From: Herpomyces periplanetae
Taxonomy: Eukaryota; Ascomycota; Laboulbeniomycetes; Herpomycetales; Herpomycetaceae
Direction of reading: 5' to 3'
DNA length: 59,064 nucleotides
NCBI GenBank assembly: GCA_009733715.1
Contig: WMKJ01000082.1
Coordinates: 1 to 59,064, forward strand
Position numbers and translations under genes: made by a program. Positions 10,170 through 22,868 of this stretch are shown piece by piece. The notes beneath the pieces were generated by a model, which made no database searches, was not told the origin of the DNA, and was given only the letters and a program-made list of their open reading frames with translations. The stretch's first letter is position 1, and the number at the start of each line of letters is the position of its first letter.

Positions 10170-11094
10170 ATGGTAGGTGAATATTTCTATTTTATTTTAC
10201 GATTTTTATTCACCAGTTGGGCGACCCCAACTACATCAACATTACACAAAGTTAAGAAGAAGAATACATCACATTTAAAAGTTACCAACGTCCATATAGC
10301 TAACGTAAGGGATAAAATACGCATGCGGTTATACACCTTCACATAGGCTCAATCAGGGTGAGTTAAAAACTGACGATGGTATACACACTGAATGCCGGTT
10401 ACAGTTGTGCAGGCTCGCACACGTAAATGGGGTAAAGTGACCACGTCAAAGTGTAACTTTCAACAAACATCACATCACTCATACACTCAGTTGCTCACAC
10501 TTGTGTATTTATCATTTGGATGAGGAATTAGGGTGTCAGTTTCGCCGGATTGTGTTACGGCGTTCAATGAGTTAAAGTTGGGAAAGGAGATCAAATGGAT
10601 TATTTATCGGATATCGGATGATTGGAAGGAAATTGTTGTCGAGGAAAAATCCCGGGAAGGAAATTGGAACGAGTTTCGGGAACGATTGCTAGCAGCTAAG
10701 TCCAAGGATAAACGAGGCAACGAAGGTGTGGGGGGCCGTTACGCTGTGTTTGACGTAGAATATGATATCGAAGGCGAAGGTCGACGGAGTAAGATTACAT
10801 TTATATCATGGTGCCCCGACACAGCACCACAATACGTAAGTTATAACAATATGTACCCTTTTACCCTTGAATGAATGGTGTAGCTGTCGTAGGCAGCTGT
10901 ACACTTGGCAACTGAATGCTAACCTGGCCGTGGATTATTTCCGTATTGATTACCCTCAGTCACGTATGATGTACTCATCATCAAAAGAAGCGATTAAACG
11001 AGCGTTAAATGGAATAGCGGCTGACATTCAAGCTAACGATCCCGATGATATTGAATTTGAGAATATCGTAGCACGAGTTTCAAAAGGACGTTGA
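10170..11094 (+). CDS. COF1: Cofilin / actin-depolymerising factor
   Basis: Exons 10540-10835 and 10960-11094 encode VSPDCVTAFNELKLGK, FDVEYDIEGEGRRSKI, SWCPDTAP and MMYSSSKEAIKRALNGIA; the last is the long actin-binding helix. The internal join TAC|GTAAGT...CCTCAG|TCA gives exactly the family length between SWCPDTAP and MMYSS. No ATG opens the first large exon: an in-frame TGA lies just upstream and the first codon available is GTG. I therefore infer a 7-nt coding exon ATGGTAG (10170-10176), donor GTGAAT and acceptor GTCAG at 10537-10539, giving MVVSPDC and 145 residues. The first exon is the least certain part. The protein severs and depolymerises actin filaments in the cytosol. It converges with GET5. 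Confidence 0.9.
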
Positions 11095-11237
11095 CGCTAC
11101 TCGTTAGTAGAAAACAGTAATACTAGCTAGTTTGAATGTTTATTCACGTTTAAATGTTTCATGCAAACGTCATCCATTACAATAATAGTGCCAATAAGCG
11201 TGTGAAAACGTACGCTTCATCACGTTAATCGTGATCA

Positions 11238-12090
11238 TTACGAATGTGTTGCTGAATGCTTTTCCCAAGCAGTGCGAAAAACCCGTGTAAGTTGAGTGAT
11301 TGACTCGGGTGTAGCCGAAGGAAATTGATTGGAGAGGAACTTTGTTAAGTTATCCCAAAATGGCGTAGTAAGTTGAAGCTGCGACAGCGATGACGACGAC
11401 GACGACGACGACGACGATGTATCGTTCGGCTTAATTAGATAGCTAAATGAAATGGAACGTTGATCTGGCGTATCGGTTAGATCCGTTAGGCATTTAGTAT
11501 CAGCCACTGGTTTTCGATTTAACAAGAGCGTTATTCGCATAGCTTGATTCAAAGGTAAGTTTAACGCATCCGCTAGTTGCCGTTTAAGCGTGTATACGTC
11601 AGTTTGTCGTCGATCTATTGTAAGAGTAACGTTTTTTAAGTTTTGGGACGCGTCCGTGCTCGATCGCAGTACGGGTCGAAAGTCTATTGTATAGGGAATA
11701 TTGGACAGTTTCGCTTGATCCAATGAATTATCCCGTGGGAGATTTTCGGGTGTATCACTCCGACGGGGTAAGTGGACATTTGTGAGTTTTGGTAATCCTG
11801 CCTGGTAAACTCCAAAAAAATAAATTTGTAGTGTAAGTAAGTTAACCAACTGTGAGCTGCTACTTTTAATTCATTATAATATCACCCTGGTACATTACTT
11901 GCTTTAGAAGTTGGTAAAAATGTGATCTAAATTAACTGTGCGATCACGCTCACACACGTCTTTAACATACCGAAGCACATGCAACTATACTCGACGTTAA
12001 CGAACGAGCATCAAATCCACCATCTCGTGTCGTTGTTGACTTCAATTCGCAAAGCGCGATAAACTGTTTTGCAAACGCTACCTCCGTCAT
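11238..12090 (-). CDS. GET5: GET5/MDY2 (UBL4A-like) ubiquitin-like protein of the tail-anchored insertion pathway
   Basis: Two exons, 11971-12090 and 11238-11801, give 227 residues. Exon 1 encodes an N-terminal helix (VAFAKQFIALCEL) like the Get4-binding segment. Exon 2 encodes a ubiquitin-like domain (VTLTIDRRQTDVYTLKRQL to SFSYLI), a Ser-only linker of about ten residues encoded by a CGA/GAC trinucleotide run at 11392-11416, and the C-terminal dimerisation domain (PFWDNLTKFLSNQF ... VFRTAWEKH). In fungi Get5 bridges Get4 and Sgt2, handing tail-anchored proteins to Get3. The donor is GTATGTT and the acceptor TTTACCAG, phase 0. A CACGTG lies at 12189-12194, about 100 bp upstream of the ATG. 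Confidence 0.85.
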
Positions 12091-12238
12091 CTTAAATCAA
12101 GTCGAATTTCTCCTTTATACACAAGACAAATCCACACCACACGCCTGGAGTATAATTGACGATAAACCTCAACGACAGACCACGACAACACGTGGAAATA
12201 TGAGGAGGCACTGCCACACGCCTGCGGCGCACTTGTCT

Positions 12239-12268
12239 TAACCCTAACCCTAACCCTAACCCTAACCC
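12239..12268. repeat. Interstitial telomeric repeat, four perfect CCCTAA units
   Basis: Four uninterrupted CCCTAA units plus a trailing CCCC lie between the divergent GET5 and acyltransferase genes, about 150 bp and 360 bp from their starts. The unit equals the TTAGGG telomere repeat used by many fungi. Short runs of this kind in promoters can bind Tbf1/Teb1-type Myb factors; an old end-fusion or repair insertion is the alternative. Confidence 0.95.
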
Positions 12269-12629
12269 CTCTCCAGCTTGTTCGCTTGGAAAAGTTGGAG
12301 TACGTGAAAGAAGAATTTCTTTGGGTACGGAAATTTCTCTTTTCAACCTTTTATTGTTTTTCTCATCATCATCATCATCACTCACTGGTTTGTGTGCGTA
12401 TGAGCGCATGCATGTGTTGAAGGAAGTAATTATTTTTGAATTTGGATTTTCAGGCGCCGGGCAGGGAGCAGCATATACAAAGCTGATAGTTTAACGTGGT
12501 GTGGAGAGATTAATTTATTCTGGCAAAGGGTATTTTTTTTTAACCCTTCTACCCTTTCTCAAAAGCCATAAACGAGAGAGAGTTTGGAATCGTGGAGGGT
12601 GTGCGAGTGGGGGCGGGTGTGAGTTAACG

Positions 12630-13910
12630 ATGTCAAAATTTGAAAATTATGTGCGCTTAGTTGCGCTATTATTCAGTCTAGTTTTCATACTTACGGTGTA
12701 CGTGGATGACATATTCTGGTGTACACTTTATGGCTTCATGAGATATATGGCAGTGTAAAAGCTAACTGAAAATAGTCTACACCTAGCTCAATTGAGTGCG
12801 GCTCCATTGCGCAATCCATGGACTCGTGAATATTATAACCGTTACCAAGTGTATATTAAACGATTATTCGGGCAATTCATTATCGGGTGTACAGCATGGT
12901 ATATACCAACTCATATGCGTATATGTGGTGATGAAAGTGTTAAGGACGTTTTTACACTCTCTCCAAACGATACTTCACTACACGCTTTACCCGGTCTACG
13001 GTGTATCGTCATGGCCAATCACCAACTTTATTCAGATTGGCTTTACTTATGGTGGATTGCCTACGTATGCGGTCATGCGGGAAACGTTAAAATTATTCTC
13101 AAGGAATCTTTACGTAAATTCCCCGTAGTCGGTGTAGGTATGCGACTCTTTAATTTTATTTTTTTATCACGAAAATGGACCGTAGATCAACCTCGTTTAG
13201 TCCGCGGTTTAAACTTTCCGTCTACGCCTAATCCGGCCAACCCTTCACCTCTCTGGCTACTATTATTTCCCGAGGGTACAAATTTATCGGCAAACGGTCG
13301 TACATCATCAGCTCGTTGGGCCGCTCAAACTAATCAACCCGATCTTCATTATTGTCTTTTGCCCAGATCTCGAGGTTTATACACCTGTCTTAAAATTTTA
13401 CAAGGTTCGACCCGGAAATTTTACCTGTACGACTGTACAATTATTTATAAGGATTACTTTCCCCGCTTTAAAGTTGACCCTAAGACGGGTAAACTAATGG
13501 ATGATGAAGATCATGATTATTCCCTAGACTCTCTAATATTTCATTCTCGTGCCCCGACTTCTGTTGCTATGTATTGGCGTCGGTTTCCCGTATCCAGTAT
13601 ACCCATTGATGATGAAGCCAAATTTACACAATGGTTACAAGACCGATGGCGCGAGAAGGATACTTTAATTCACCATTATAAGCAAAAGGGTAATTTTCCC
13701 GAAGACGAAGCATCTCAAGATTATTCAACTCCATTACGCCTTTATTCTCCCGTGTGGCCATTTATTTTACAATTAACTTCAGTATGCGCATTTACGTGCG
13801 CTATTATTTGGTATTTTGCTATTCCTTACCTGGCAAATGGTTCTCTATTACGGTTTTGCATATACTTTGCCGTTATAGAGGTATGGCTTGAATATATCGG
13901 CGGATGGTGA
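12630..13910 (+). CDS. Lysophospholipid acyltransferase (LCLAT1/AGPAT, Cst26-like)
   Basis: Exon 1 starts at the ATG at 12630 (MSKFENYVRLVALLFSLVF, a membrane helix). Exon 2 enters near 12776-12788 and ends at 13910. The best join uses a GTGTAC donor near 12719 and the CTAAC...AATAG acceptor at 12775, giving about 400 residues; the exact donor is not certain. Diagnostic motifs are NHQLYSDW (the NHx4D catalytic box), FPEGTN (the acceptor-binding box) and DCTIIYKDY. The C-terminal third has two hydrophobic helices. Family members esterify lysophosphatidic acid, lysocardiolipin or lysophosphatidylinositol at the ER or mitochondrial membrane; the preferred substrate cannot be read here. It converges with myosin V. 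Confidence 0.85.
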
Positions 13911-14134
13911 TAAGAATTACCCGATCTACAAGACTATCCAAGATTTCTTTCACTCTCACTCGCATACACACATACAAACAAAAAGTTTTAAGAAATAAAG
14001 ACCGAAATTTCCTTTCGGATACCCAGAAACCTGCTAAATCAACGCGATACATAGCTGCCATACACCACACCCCCCCCTCACTTTAATAAGGCTCATCCAT
14101 TCCCACGAATGCAAACTTGACAAAACTTAAAAAT

Positions 14135-17100
14135 TCACGACGCTCGAAGTTGTTGACCCAATGCTTGTTGACTGACAATTTCCGTCAGTCGTTTTAATCG
14201 TGGAGTTTGTAGCCATGAAGGAATATACGTATCGAGTGCAGTTATCTGCCGTGGTTCAGCAATGGCCAAAGGTCCGGAATCTTCCACATCTACGACTGGC
14301 AACAATAAAACATCTGTACTTTCAGAGACGTGTGAAGCTACAGCTTTCATGATCTCTGCATCAATAGGTTGTTCATAATCCGCAACCAAATACTGGTTCA
14401 ACAATCTTTGTATTTGACTCGCCGATAATCTGTACACACATTCATCTTTGTTAGTAAAAAAATCCCCTCAAACCCAAAATAGTTTACATCACTTTAAAAA
14501 GAACTTCCCATGATTTAGAACTTCTTAATCAAGGGTAAAATCGAAAAACGTTTGCACTTACAGCCAACAAATATCTTGAATAATTTCAATATCATTTCGA
14601 GTAGCTTTCTTCAACTGTAACAATTTTGTCGCTTGCATTAAATGTTCTAATTGTAAAGATCCTTCGGGTAACTGATGACTTTTACACCATTCTTCGATTC
14701 TTGTAATATTATAGTTAATTTGAAGGCCACGTTTCCAACTAAGAAAATTTCTTCGAACTAATAAATCATTGAATGCTGTAACACCGATTAACTTAAGTAG
14801 TTCTGTAATAGCCTGCCCAATCGTTGATTCTTCCAGAAAATACGTTTTCATAGCTTTATGAACCATATTTAACAACTTTAAAAGATCATCCATTGTGTAG
14901 GCCGGTTGGTTAGCTGAAGGAAGAAATTTACCGAGAAATCGATGGGAATCACTGGTTACAAAGCCCGGTAAACTTTGACATTCAATAACAGCTGGTACAA
15001 TCATTTTCTGGAGATGTTTCTTAAGGCCTTTCATCCACGTGTGATAAATATTAAATTCAAGACTTTCAAGATCATGCTTAATCAATTCAAGTAACCGATC
15101 ATACTCAAAGTTGTCCTCTTTTTGCTTCTCATACCAGTCCTCCGCAAGATAGACAAATGAAAGAATTTCATGAACATTGCTAAGCCAAAAAGCCCCTGGG
15201 TTTATAGCTTCAAATCCATTCCTTGATAAAACTTCTTGTTGAATAGATACCATCACATTAGCCAGAAATTTTTCCGATTCCTTAACGAACCCATTATTCC
15301 ACATTTCACTTGTGACAATGTTTATCAAATATGCCGGAAAGAGAACTTCACGATATGACGGTGCAGGTATACCACTCGGTTCGGGAATTTTAAGATTTTG
15401 TATAAGTCCAATGGAAACCTCCATGTTGATACCATCACCATCTGATAGTACTCTTTCTAATTCTCTTTCAATATTCTCCATCTGTGCGCTATATCCCACC
15501 TCGGATAAATTCCCATCAGTTCCATTTTTTAGGCCATTCAATCCCGTACCAGGACCCACCACCATTGACACCGGTCGAGGATGAAAATCTTCATCCATAC
15601 GGTAACTATCTAAAGCCATCACGTCCACATCCGCACTACGGCGTTTGGGACGCTTGTTGCTAACCAAGTTAATCAACCCCGTGCCTAATCCAACTGCTCC
15701 CGACGCAACAGATCCGGCATTGACAGCGTGTAAATCACCTGAATTTGTGTGATTATGGGGTGATGCTTGTTGTTTCGTAATAAGTTCTTTGACTTGACTT
15801 TGTAGTTCCGATACTTGTTCACGTAAACTTTTTTGCTCTATTTCTCCCTCCAATCGTCTAATCTTTGCGTCTTCTAAGTCTATGCGAGCTGCGTCTAATG
15901 CTGTTCGAAGCTTAACTTCTTCCTCTTGTAATTTTTTAGCTTCACTACGACTTTCTTCATAGTTCTCCTGTAATTTCTTAAACTCTTCTTCTATTTGGTC
16001 TAGTCGTGCAGCGTAAATTCCCGCTTGGTTAGCCTCAGCTTGAAGTTCTTTACTACGCGCTTCCAGTGTATTATGCCGACTTTTCCAGCTTTTAACTTGA
16101 TTTTCGTAATTTTCCACTTTGCCAATTAGAGTCGCATTTTCCCTCTTAATTGTACCCAATGCTTGTGTCAATTCGACCACTTTATTCTCTAGTTTATAAC
16201 TAATCAATTTCAAATCTCGCGCTTCTTCACGCAATCCTCGATATTCTTGACGTGCCGATTTCCCCCGCCATACACTTTGAATAAGAATCACTTTACGTCT
16301 ATACTGCCTCCAAGCCGACAATTGTGAACACAGTCGCCAGTTTCGCTGTATAATTTTCGCTGCATTATCGCGACGCTCATCCTGTAATCTTTTACGGCAC
16401 AGAAATCCTCGGCATTGCGATTGTGTAGTCGTTAACCATTTACGTACTTGTTCGAAGTGTAATCGCGAACTCTTTCCACGCCAATGAGATTGTATACACA
16501 AAGCAGCGTTTACCTGCCTCATTTTGTCTGCCCTTTGCCGTGCAAATCTCCTTCGTGCAAGTGTTTGAATGGATACGACAAACGTTCGGGTTTTCAAAAA
16601 CTTTTGTCGGTAATAATATCCCCGCAGATTTTTTTGTATTAGTATGGCAGCATCACTCAATCGTGTTGTTCGAAGATTTTCCAGAAAAGCTAACATTCCC
16701 GCACGAAAAAATATCTTGGTTAAGCCCAATTGATACTTATCCGAGTTGTCTGTTGTTTCATCAGTTAGTGATTCAAGTGCTTTCTGCAAGATAACTTTGG
16801 CCAGGTCTCGTAGTTCCATCGTCCACTGCTGACTATGTACAAGTAAGTAGTATCGTAGGGCGAACTCCTCGTAAGTCCATCGTGTAGGATATCCTGCACA
16901 GCTGATCCTCACAGTTTCTAGTACCCCGCATGCTCGCAATTGACTTAGAACTATAGGCCCTTCAAACTTCCATGCTTCCTTGGATTCGTTAGGCTTAATA
17001 CAGCGAATATAATGAACATCTGTACTGTTAATTGTGTTCATTAATTCAATTAAACTAGACTTGAAAATACCCCCAAGAGTGGGTTTTTTCAATCCTCCAC

Positions 17101-19171
17101 TAATCACAGTGCGACGTCTAGATGCAACAGACGGCGTTACACTGGCCGGGGACGTCTCACTTGTTCCATCGCCAGCTAAATTGGTCTCACATACAGCCGT
17201 AGTAGACGCGGCTAATATTTCGATCAAAAAGGGATTTGATGAATTGCGTAACACTTCTAAATGTTCATCTGGTACAGTGTCGCGATTCTTTTCGATAAAG
17301 CCCTCCGACTCATACGTAACATCTAGAGCATAGTGACAAATCGTAAAAGCACTCTGTCCAAACCGAGGCTTTTTATAAAATTTATGTTTATCAGCCGAGT
17401 AATAATCTTGTAACTTTGCGACAAATTTATCATCCGAGCCCATAGGTAACCGAGACTCTTCGTCCAAGAATGATAAGATGCCCATTTTTCCTTCAATCAA
17501 ATCTATACACGGTTGATTATCGGAAAAATCGATAAACGTCCAATCGATTTTTTCGCGGACATACTCTTCTTGCTCCAATTTAAAAACGTGTAAATTAAAC
17601 TCCTGCTGGAGTTTTTCGTTGGCGTAGTTAATGCAGAATTGTTCAAAAGAATTTTTAGCAAAATGTTCAAATCCGTAAATATCCAAAACTCCGATGAAAG
17701 ATGCAACTTTAGACAAAACCGTTTCCGTCGCTAAGCTCTTGTTTATCACTGCGACAAGCCAATCGAACAAGTTTGCGTAGATGAACTTGGCTACTGAATC
17801 ACGAACGACCATCGCTTGTTGCTGGGTTAAATTAGAGATGATCGTTTCACTGCGCGTAACTAATTGTTTTTTGGTGCACCATTTGGCAAATTCTGTGGCG
17901 TTAATACCCAACAAGTTACATGCTAGAATTAATGATGGTTCATCCGAAGCAAGTACTGAGTCGTTCCGGGATGCAGCAATGTTAATGTTGCCAATGTGGA
18001 GTAATGCAGCAAGTATACGAAATATCTCTCTCTGTCGGTTGTGTGGAATGCCAATTGTCGTAAGGGAAGTACGTGTTATCTCGAAATCATCGGCGTCAAT
18101 TACACCGTCAATACACGGTGAGGCGCCTTGATTAAGGTAGTGAAAATCTTGAACGGATTTTAGGCCGAGTTCTTCACGTTCATCAGAGGTAGCACCTGCG
18201 ACTAATTGATAAAATATGTGGTAATTGCGCTCTCTGAATGGCTGAAATACGAGACGGGATCGTTCGAGCAAGTAGGTACGTATTTTTGCGCCGATGATAT
18301 GAGTTGATTTATCGAAAAGTATTTCAATATACTTGCCGAAACGGGAGGAATTATCATTTCGTGTAGTCTTTGCATTACCAAATGCCTCCATAATGGGATT
18401 TGTCGCTAGAACTTGCTCTTCTGTTGAGCTAACAGGTGGTAAACGGAGCGAAGACGTAGATGATGAAGGATGATGGTGACTTGCTACGATAGACTTGACA
18501 GGAGTTGAAGGCTGACTGGGAGATTCTCGAGTGGCAAAATAGCGCATGATATACTTGGCAGAGACAGTTTTACCAGCGCCAGATTCGCCGGATACAACGA
18601 TAGTCTGATTACGTTTATCGCGTAGCATATCTGCGTAAGCCTCCTCAGCAATGGCGAAAAGGTGAGGAGCCTGAGAAGAACGCTGCTTTCCGGCGTATAT
18701 TTGAACCATCTCGGGAACGTATAGTGAATCAACACGAGCAAATGGATTGGTAGCAATGAGAACTACACCACTATACGTGTAAATTTCCTTTTGGGCGTAT
18801 CTTAAGCGGATAGCTTGCAAGACTATGGGAGAGAAGTTTAGCAGGGAGGTAAGAAAGTAATATGAGCAGAATAGAAAAGGTAAAGAAGATTAACACGTAC
18901 CAGCAGGCTCATTTAAATGGGATAAATTGGTAAGATCATCACTGGCTTCCAACATGGAGGGATTCATGAGAGGTGGTAAAATAGTAGAAATGGATTTTGA
19001 TTGAAGATCGGCATTGGAAACCTCAAAGTTACGAGTGTCCCCATTTTCCAAGCGAAATACGAACACAGTCTTTTTAGAGTCGGGGATCTTTTCAATTAAC
19101 TCTGAAGTGACCCAACCTTCGACCGGGTCGGTCTGCCAGGCACGAGTGCCGATGGTATATACGTGATCCAT
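14135..19171 (-). CDS. MYO2: Class V myosin heavy chain
   Basis: Three exons, 18901-19171, 14562-18822 and 14135-14429, join in frame to 1608 residues. Both joins restore family sequence: LNEPA|VLQAIRLRYAQK and CWL|LSASQIQRLLNQY. Domains in order are: an SH3-like N terminus (1-60); the motor with P-loop GESGAGKT (about 170), switch I NDNSSRFGK and switch II DIYGFEHF; six IQ motifs (about 780-930) for light chains; a coiled coil (about 940-1140); and the cargo-binding globular tail with the DIL segment. This motor moves vesicles, organelles and mRNA along actin cables. Only one class V gene is seen, but other loci cannot be excluded. The ATG is at 19171, and its leader is strongly pyrimidine-rich on the coding strand. 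Confidence 0.96.
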
Positions 19172-21033
19172 GTGATGGGAAGGGAAAAGAGAAGGTGAAA
19201 TGTGAGAAGTGAAAGGTACGGTGTAAGGAAATAAATATGATGGGTGAAATGGTTAAAGTATGATTAGAAGTGAAAGGATAGGAGAAGCTAAAAGTGATTA
19301 AGTGAAGAAAGTGTCGGTCAAAGGATAAATCGAGGGGGTAGAATAACGGGCGGCGTGAGAAAGGGAGAAGGGGTGAATGGTAGAAGTCGTGAAGCGAGAC
19401 AAAGTGAGAGACGGGTATGATAAAGTATTTGGAGGGAAGAATAAAGGCGTAGAATTAAGATTTAAAAAAATTGAAACAATCAAATATCCATGTTCATATT
19501 GAGTACCATTGTCACGGGTAAATTTGAGGAAGGGAATGGGAAGCGTAGAGGGGAGTAAAGAAATGTAATGTAATTGTAAGTGTGAGTGGAGGGTAGAGGA
19601 AAAGCGAAGGGAAAAGGAGGGTAAAGAATAGGAAGAGGAAGGAAAAGGAAAACGAAAGGGAATAGAGGAAAAACGTCGTGCGGAGTCCTGAGAAGCACGA
19701 GAACGCGCACGTGAAATGTGTGGAGGAAGAAGAGGGGGAGTGGCGGTGCAGTGAGGGGGGAAACAGGCAGTTTCGTGGATGTGGCGTAAGTGAGAGTGTG
19801 GCGAGGGGTAATGGGGATAGGATAGGGGAAACAGGAAAAGAGAAGAGGGAAGAAAATGGAAAAGGTTGTGGAATTAATGGGAAAATTTAACAAATGAAAA
19901 GTTCAAAAGCAAATTTTGTATAAACCAATGTTAAAAATGACTCAATTGAAAAAAATTATGTGAAAGTAAAATTATTAGGTAAAATTGATAACTTTGATCA
20001 TTAAGTTAACTTCAATAAATTCGCTTGTCCAACATTTATGGAAAATGTGGCCCTTCTTCTATCCCTGTCTCGACCCACTCAGGTCCTTACTAATCCATTC
20101 TAAATTTGGTGTAACACCTGACACATGATGTTTCCCAAAACGTACTAGTTGAGCTCACGTGTTGTTGCTTAGTAAGAGTATTTTAAGGGGCGGTTACATT
20201 GGGGGTAGCACGTGAGGGGGAAGTAGAGAGTTGGGCGGGAGAGAGATTAATGGCTGCGGTGATGATGAATATGGTATTACAGAGTGGGGATTGAAATAAG
20301 GGAGTGGACGTATGTATGTATATATGTATCTGCACGCGCACGTGTGTAAACGCGTCGTTGTCTATCTCCACGTTTATGCACCGTATAGCAGTAGGTTTCA
20401 TATTTTGACTATAAGTACTCCAAGTTTTCATTACGCCTTCCACCATCTTTAAGCTACTAAAATCATTATTCCATGCAGAAGAATAAAGGTACATGAGCCA
20501 AATTATGTATGGTTGTATTCAAGAGTATTGAGTCATTTGTTGGTAACATGCAAGATATGTAACTGGGAGTTGTAATTTTACCCAGGGCATATTAAAGATT
20601 TCTGTAAACTTGTTACTTTTACATATTCTCCAAATAATTAACATCCCACCTACTTCTTGCACACCGCAACGCACCTCATGGCTACACCATCTTAACATAA
20701 TTTAATTAACACTTTCATGTATCAACCCAACACCACTATCTACACCATCACCCACCCGACTCACTATTTTTGATGTCTAAGGGGAAATCACATGACCAAA
20801 TCCATGGTTCAGATGTACAAGTCACGAGATGTTCTGTGAAAATAACATAATAGTAGAGAGTGTCAACGTGTACTTAACTTTTTAAATTTTTTTTTTAATG
20901 TCAAGGGTAAATTTACTGGGTAAATTATTAATACGGGTAAAGAAAGTGAAAATTTTTGCAATAAATATAACTGGAAACTTACTCACGAAAAAGAAATCTA
21001 CTTCCTCGTTGCTGTGATGTATTACAATTACAT
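19172..21033. other. 1.86-kb gene-free leader of myosin V and 3' flank of SER3
   Basis: From about 19180 to 19880 the plus strand is overwhelmingly G+A, so the coding strand of the myosin gene is a long CT tract. Short frames here are compositional artefacts. CACGTG sites occur at 19708, 20156, 20209 and 20339. Three GGGTAAA motifs cluster at 20905, 20918 and 20935. I see no gene. Confidence 0.6.
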
Positions 21034-22868
21034 TTACTCAGGAATGATGCGACAGCGTATGCACGACGGAATCTGTTCAATCCTCTGGTGTAAATCAGGT
21101 ATGAGAGTAGACTCATCAACATTATCCTTCACAATCAGGATAACGTCGGAGAGAGCGTATGCGGTCTGTTGAATTACACGTTAGTTTAAGGATGTTCATT
21201 CGTAGATTTATGGTGTACGAATGATAGTATTACAGGGTTACAGGACCCTTATCACAATTAACTAAAAGGATGAAGCTAAATTACTTGTGAAAGTAATTTG
21301 TATTATAATTATCAAAAAAAACTTGCGAGAGACTGTCACTTACATCGGCCTGGTAATCGGATATCTGTTGTTCGACGTTATATTCTGCAAGAATACGATT
21401 AAAGCTGCTCAATACCCCGGGGACATTCTTGTGTATGAAAACGATCTAAAGTGGAGAATGATAAAGGATGGTATGTCAAAGGATAAGAAGGCATCTATGA
21501 CGAAACATGATATATAGATTTAACTTACACGAACATATTTCGCTGGGGCTACCTTTTCAAATTCGGTGGGGGGAGTCAACGGGACAGTAGCTCCAAGTGA
21601 GTTTGTAGTCACGGGTAAATTTGTACGGCTTCTCAATTGTAGAGCAGGAAAATTAACTGATCCTATTGTTGAGCCCTCGACTAAATAGTTAACGAGTGCC
21701 CGACTAACTTCCTCGCCAATAGCAAACTGAGCTTCTTCCGTGCTACCGCCAATATGGGGTGTCAAGATAACGTTTGGTAAACTTTTCAATTCTGTGGCCC
21801 AATCTCCCAAAGTTTCTCCATTAAAGTTGGCATTATTTTCTCCTGGTTCGAGGGGATAAACGTCTAAAGCAGCACCGGCCAAAGTACCGCGCTTAACCGC
21901 TTGTATAAGGGCCGGAATATCAACGACAGATCCGCGAGAATTGTTTACGAGGTAAGATCCCGGCTTCATCCAATTAAATTGTTCACTGCCTATCATGCCC
22001 ATTGTATCAGAAGATTCTGGAACGTGTAAACTTACAAAATCAGCTTGTTGAAGGAGTTCACGCAAACTTGTAACACGGCGAGCCATTCCGAGTTCCATGA
22101 TGTGTATTATATCGTAAAATATAACTTGCATTCCCATAGCTTCCGCTAATACACTTAGTTGACAACCAATATGACCATATCCAACGATACCGAGGACCTT
22201 TCCACGAATTTCCCAGCATCCTTTAGAGTTTTTATTCCAGATACCTGAATGTAATTCAATGTTTCGATCACCCAATTGACGGGCCAGCATTATAACTTCG
22301 GCTATAACTAATTCTGCTACGGAACGACTGTTGCTAAAGGGAGAATTGAATACGGCAATACCTAATTGGCGAGCCGCCTCAAGGTCAACCTGATTAGTGC
22401 CAATACAAAAGCATCCGATAGCAAGGAGGTTTTTGGCATTTTCTAGGACTTTTTTGGTCAACTGAGTCTTTGATCGGATGCCTATAATGTGAAAATTTCT
22501 GAAATATTTTGGAAAGGGTAAAAGTAAGTAATTGTGTGTGTATGAAGAGGGGAGACTGTAAAAATGATGAATTTTTGGTGATGATCTGGCACGATAAGAC
22601 TCGAAATGAAAGATATACTAGAAGTATAAATAGAAAGACGTAAAGGCAAATATAAGGTGAGTATATAGGCGGGTGAGCAAGTGTATAGATGTATGTATAT
22701 ACAAGCTCACATACTTACTCACGATTATCAAGCTTACCGTATTTTTTCCACAAGCTCATCTTCGGAAAGGCTAGTTTTAATACACTCGACGGAATAACCA
22801 TGACTGCGCAGAATTAATTCGGCAGATCGATTAATGTTTTCGAGGAGTAAGATTTGAATTTGGTCCAT
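21034..22868 (-). CDS. SER3: D-3-phosphoglycerate dehydrogenase
   Basis: Four exons, 22738-22868, 21529-22498, 21344-21445 and 21034-21165, give 444 residues with every phase matching. The enzyme oxidises 3-phosphoglycerate to 3-phosphohydroxypyruvate, the first step of serine synthesis, with NAD. Seen: GIRSKTQLT, AIGCFCIGTNQVDL, the Rossmann motif GKVLGIVGYGHIGCQ (about 200), VNNSRGSVVD and the catalytic-His segment LTPHIGGSTEEAQ. A C-terminal ACT domain is split over the last two small exons (NVPGVLSSFNRILAEYNV, then YALSDVILIVKDNV). The ACT domain binds serine in feedback-regulated relatives. The gene is tandem with NAP1 upstream and myosin V downstream. Confidence 0.96.

Noticed and set aside
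10533-10535. GTG as the cofilin initiation codon
   Set aside because: GTG initiation is very rare in fungal nuclear genes, and a spliced ATG exon upstream gives a normal N terminus; GTG is kept only as a fallback.
19298-19893. Two Pro/Ser/Phe-rich minus-strand frames of 61 and 137 codons
   Set aside because: They are the direct product of a polypyrimidine tract; they have no family resemblance and sit in the myosin leader.
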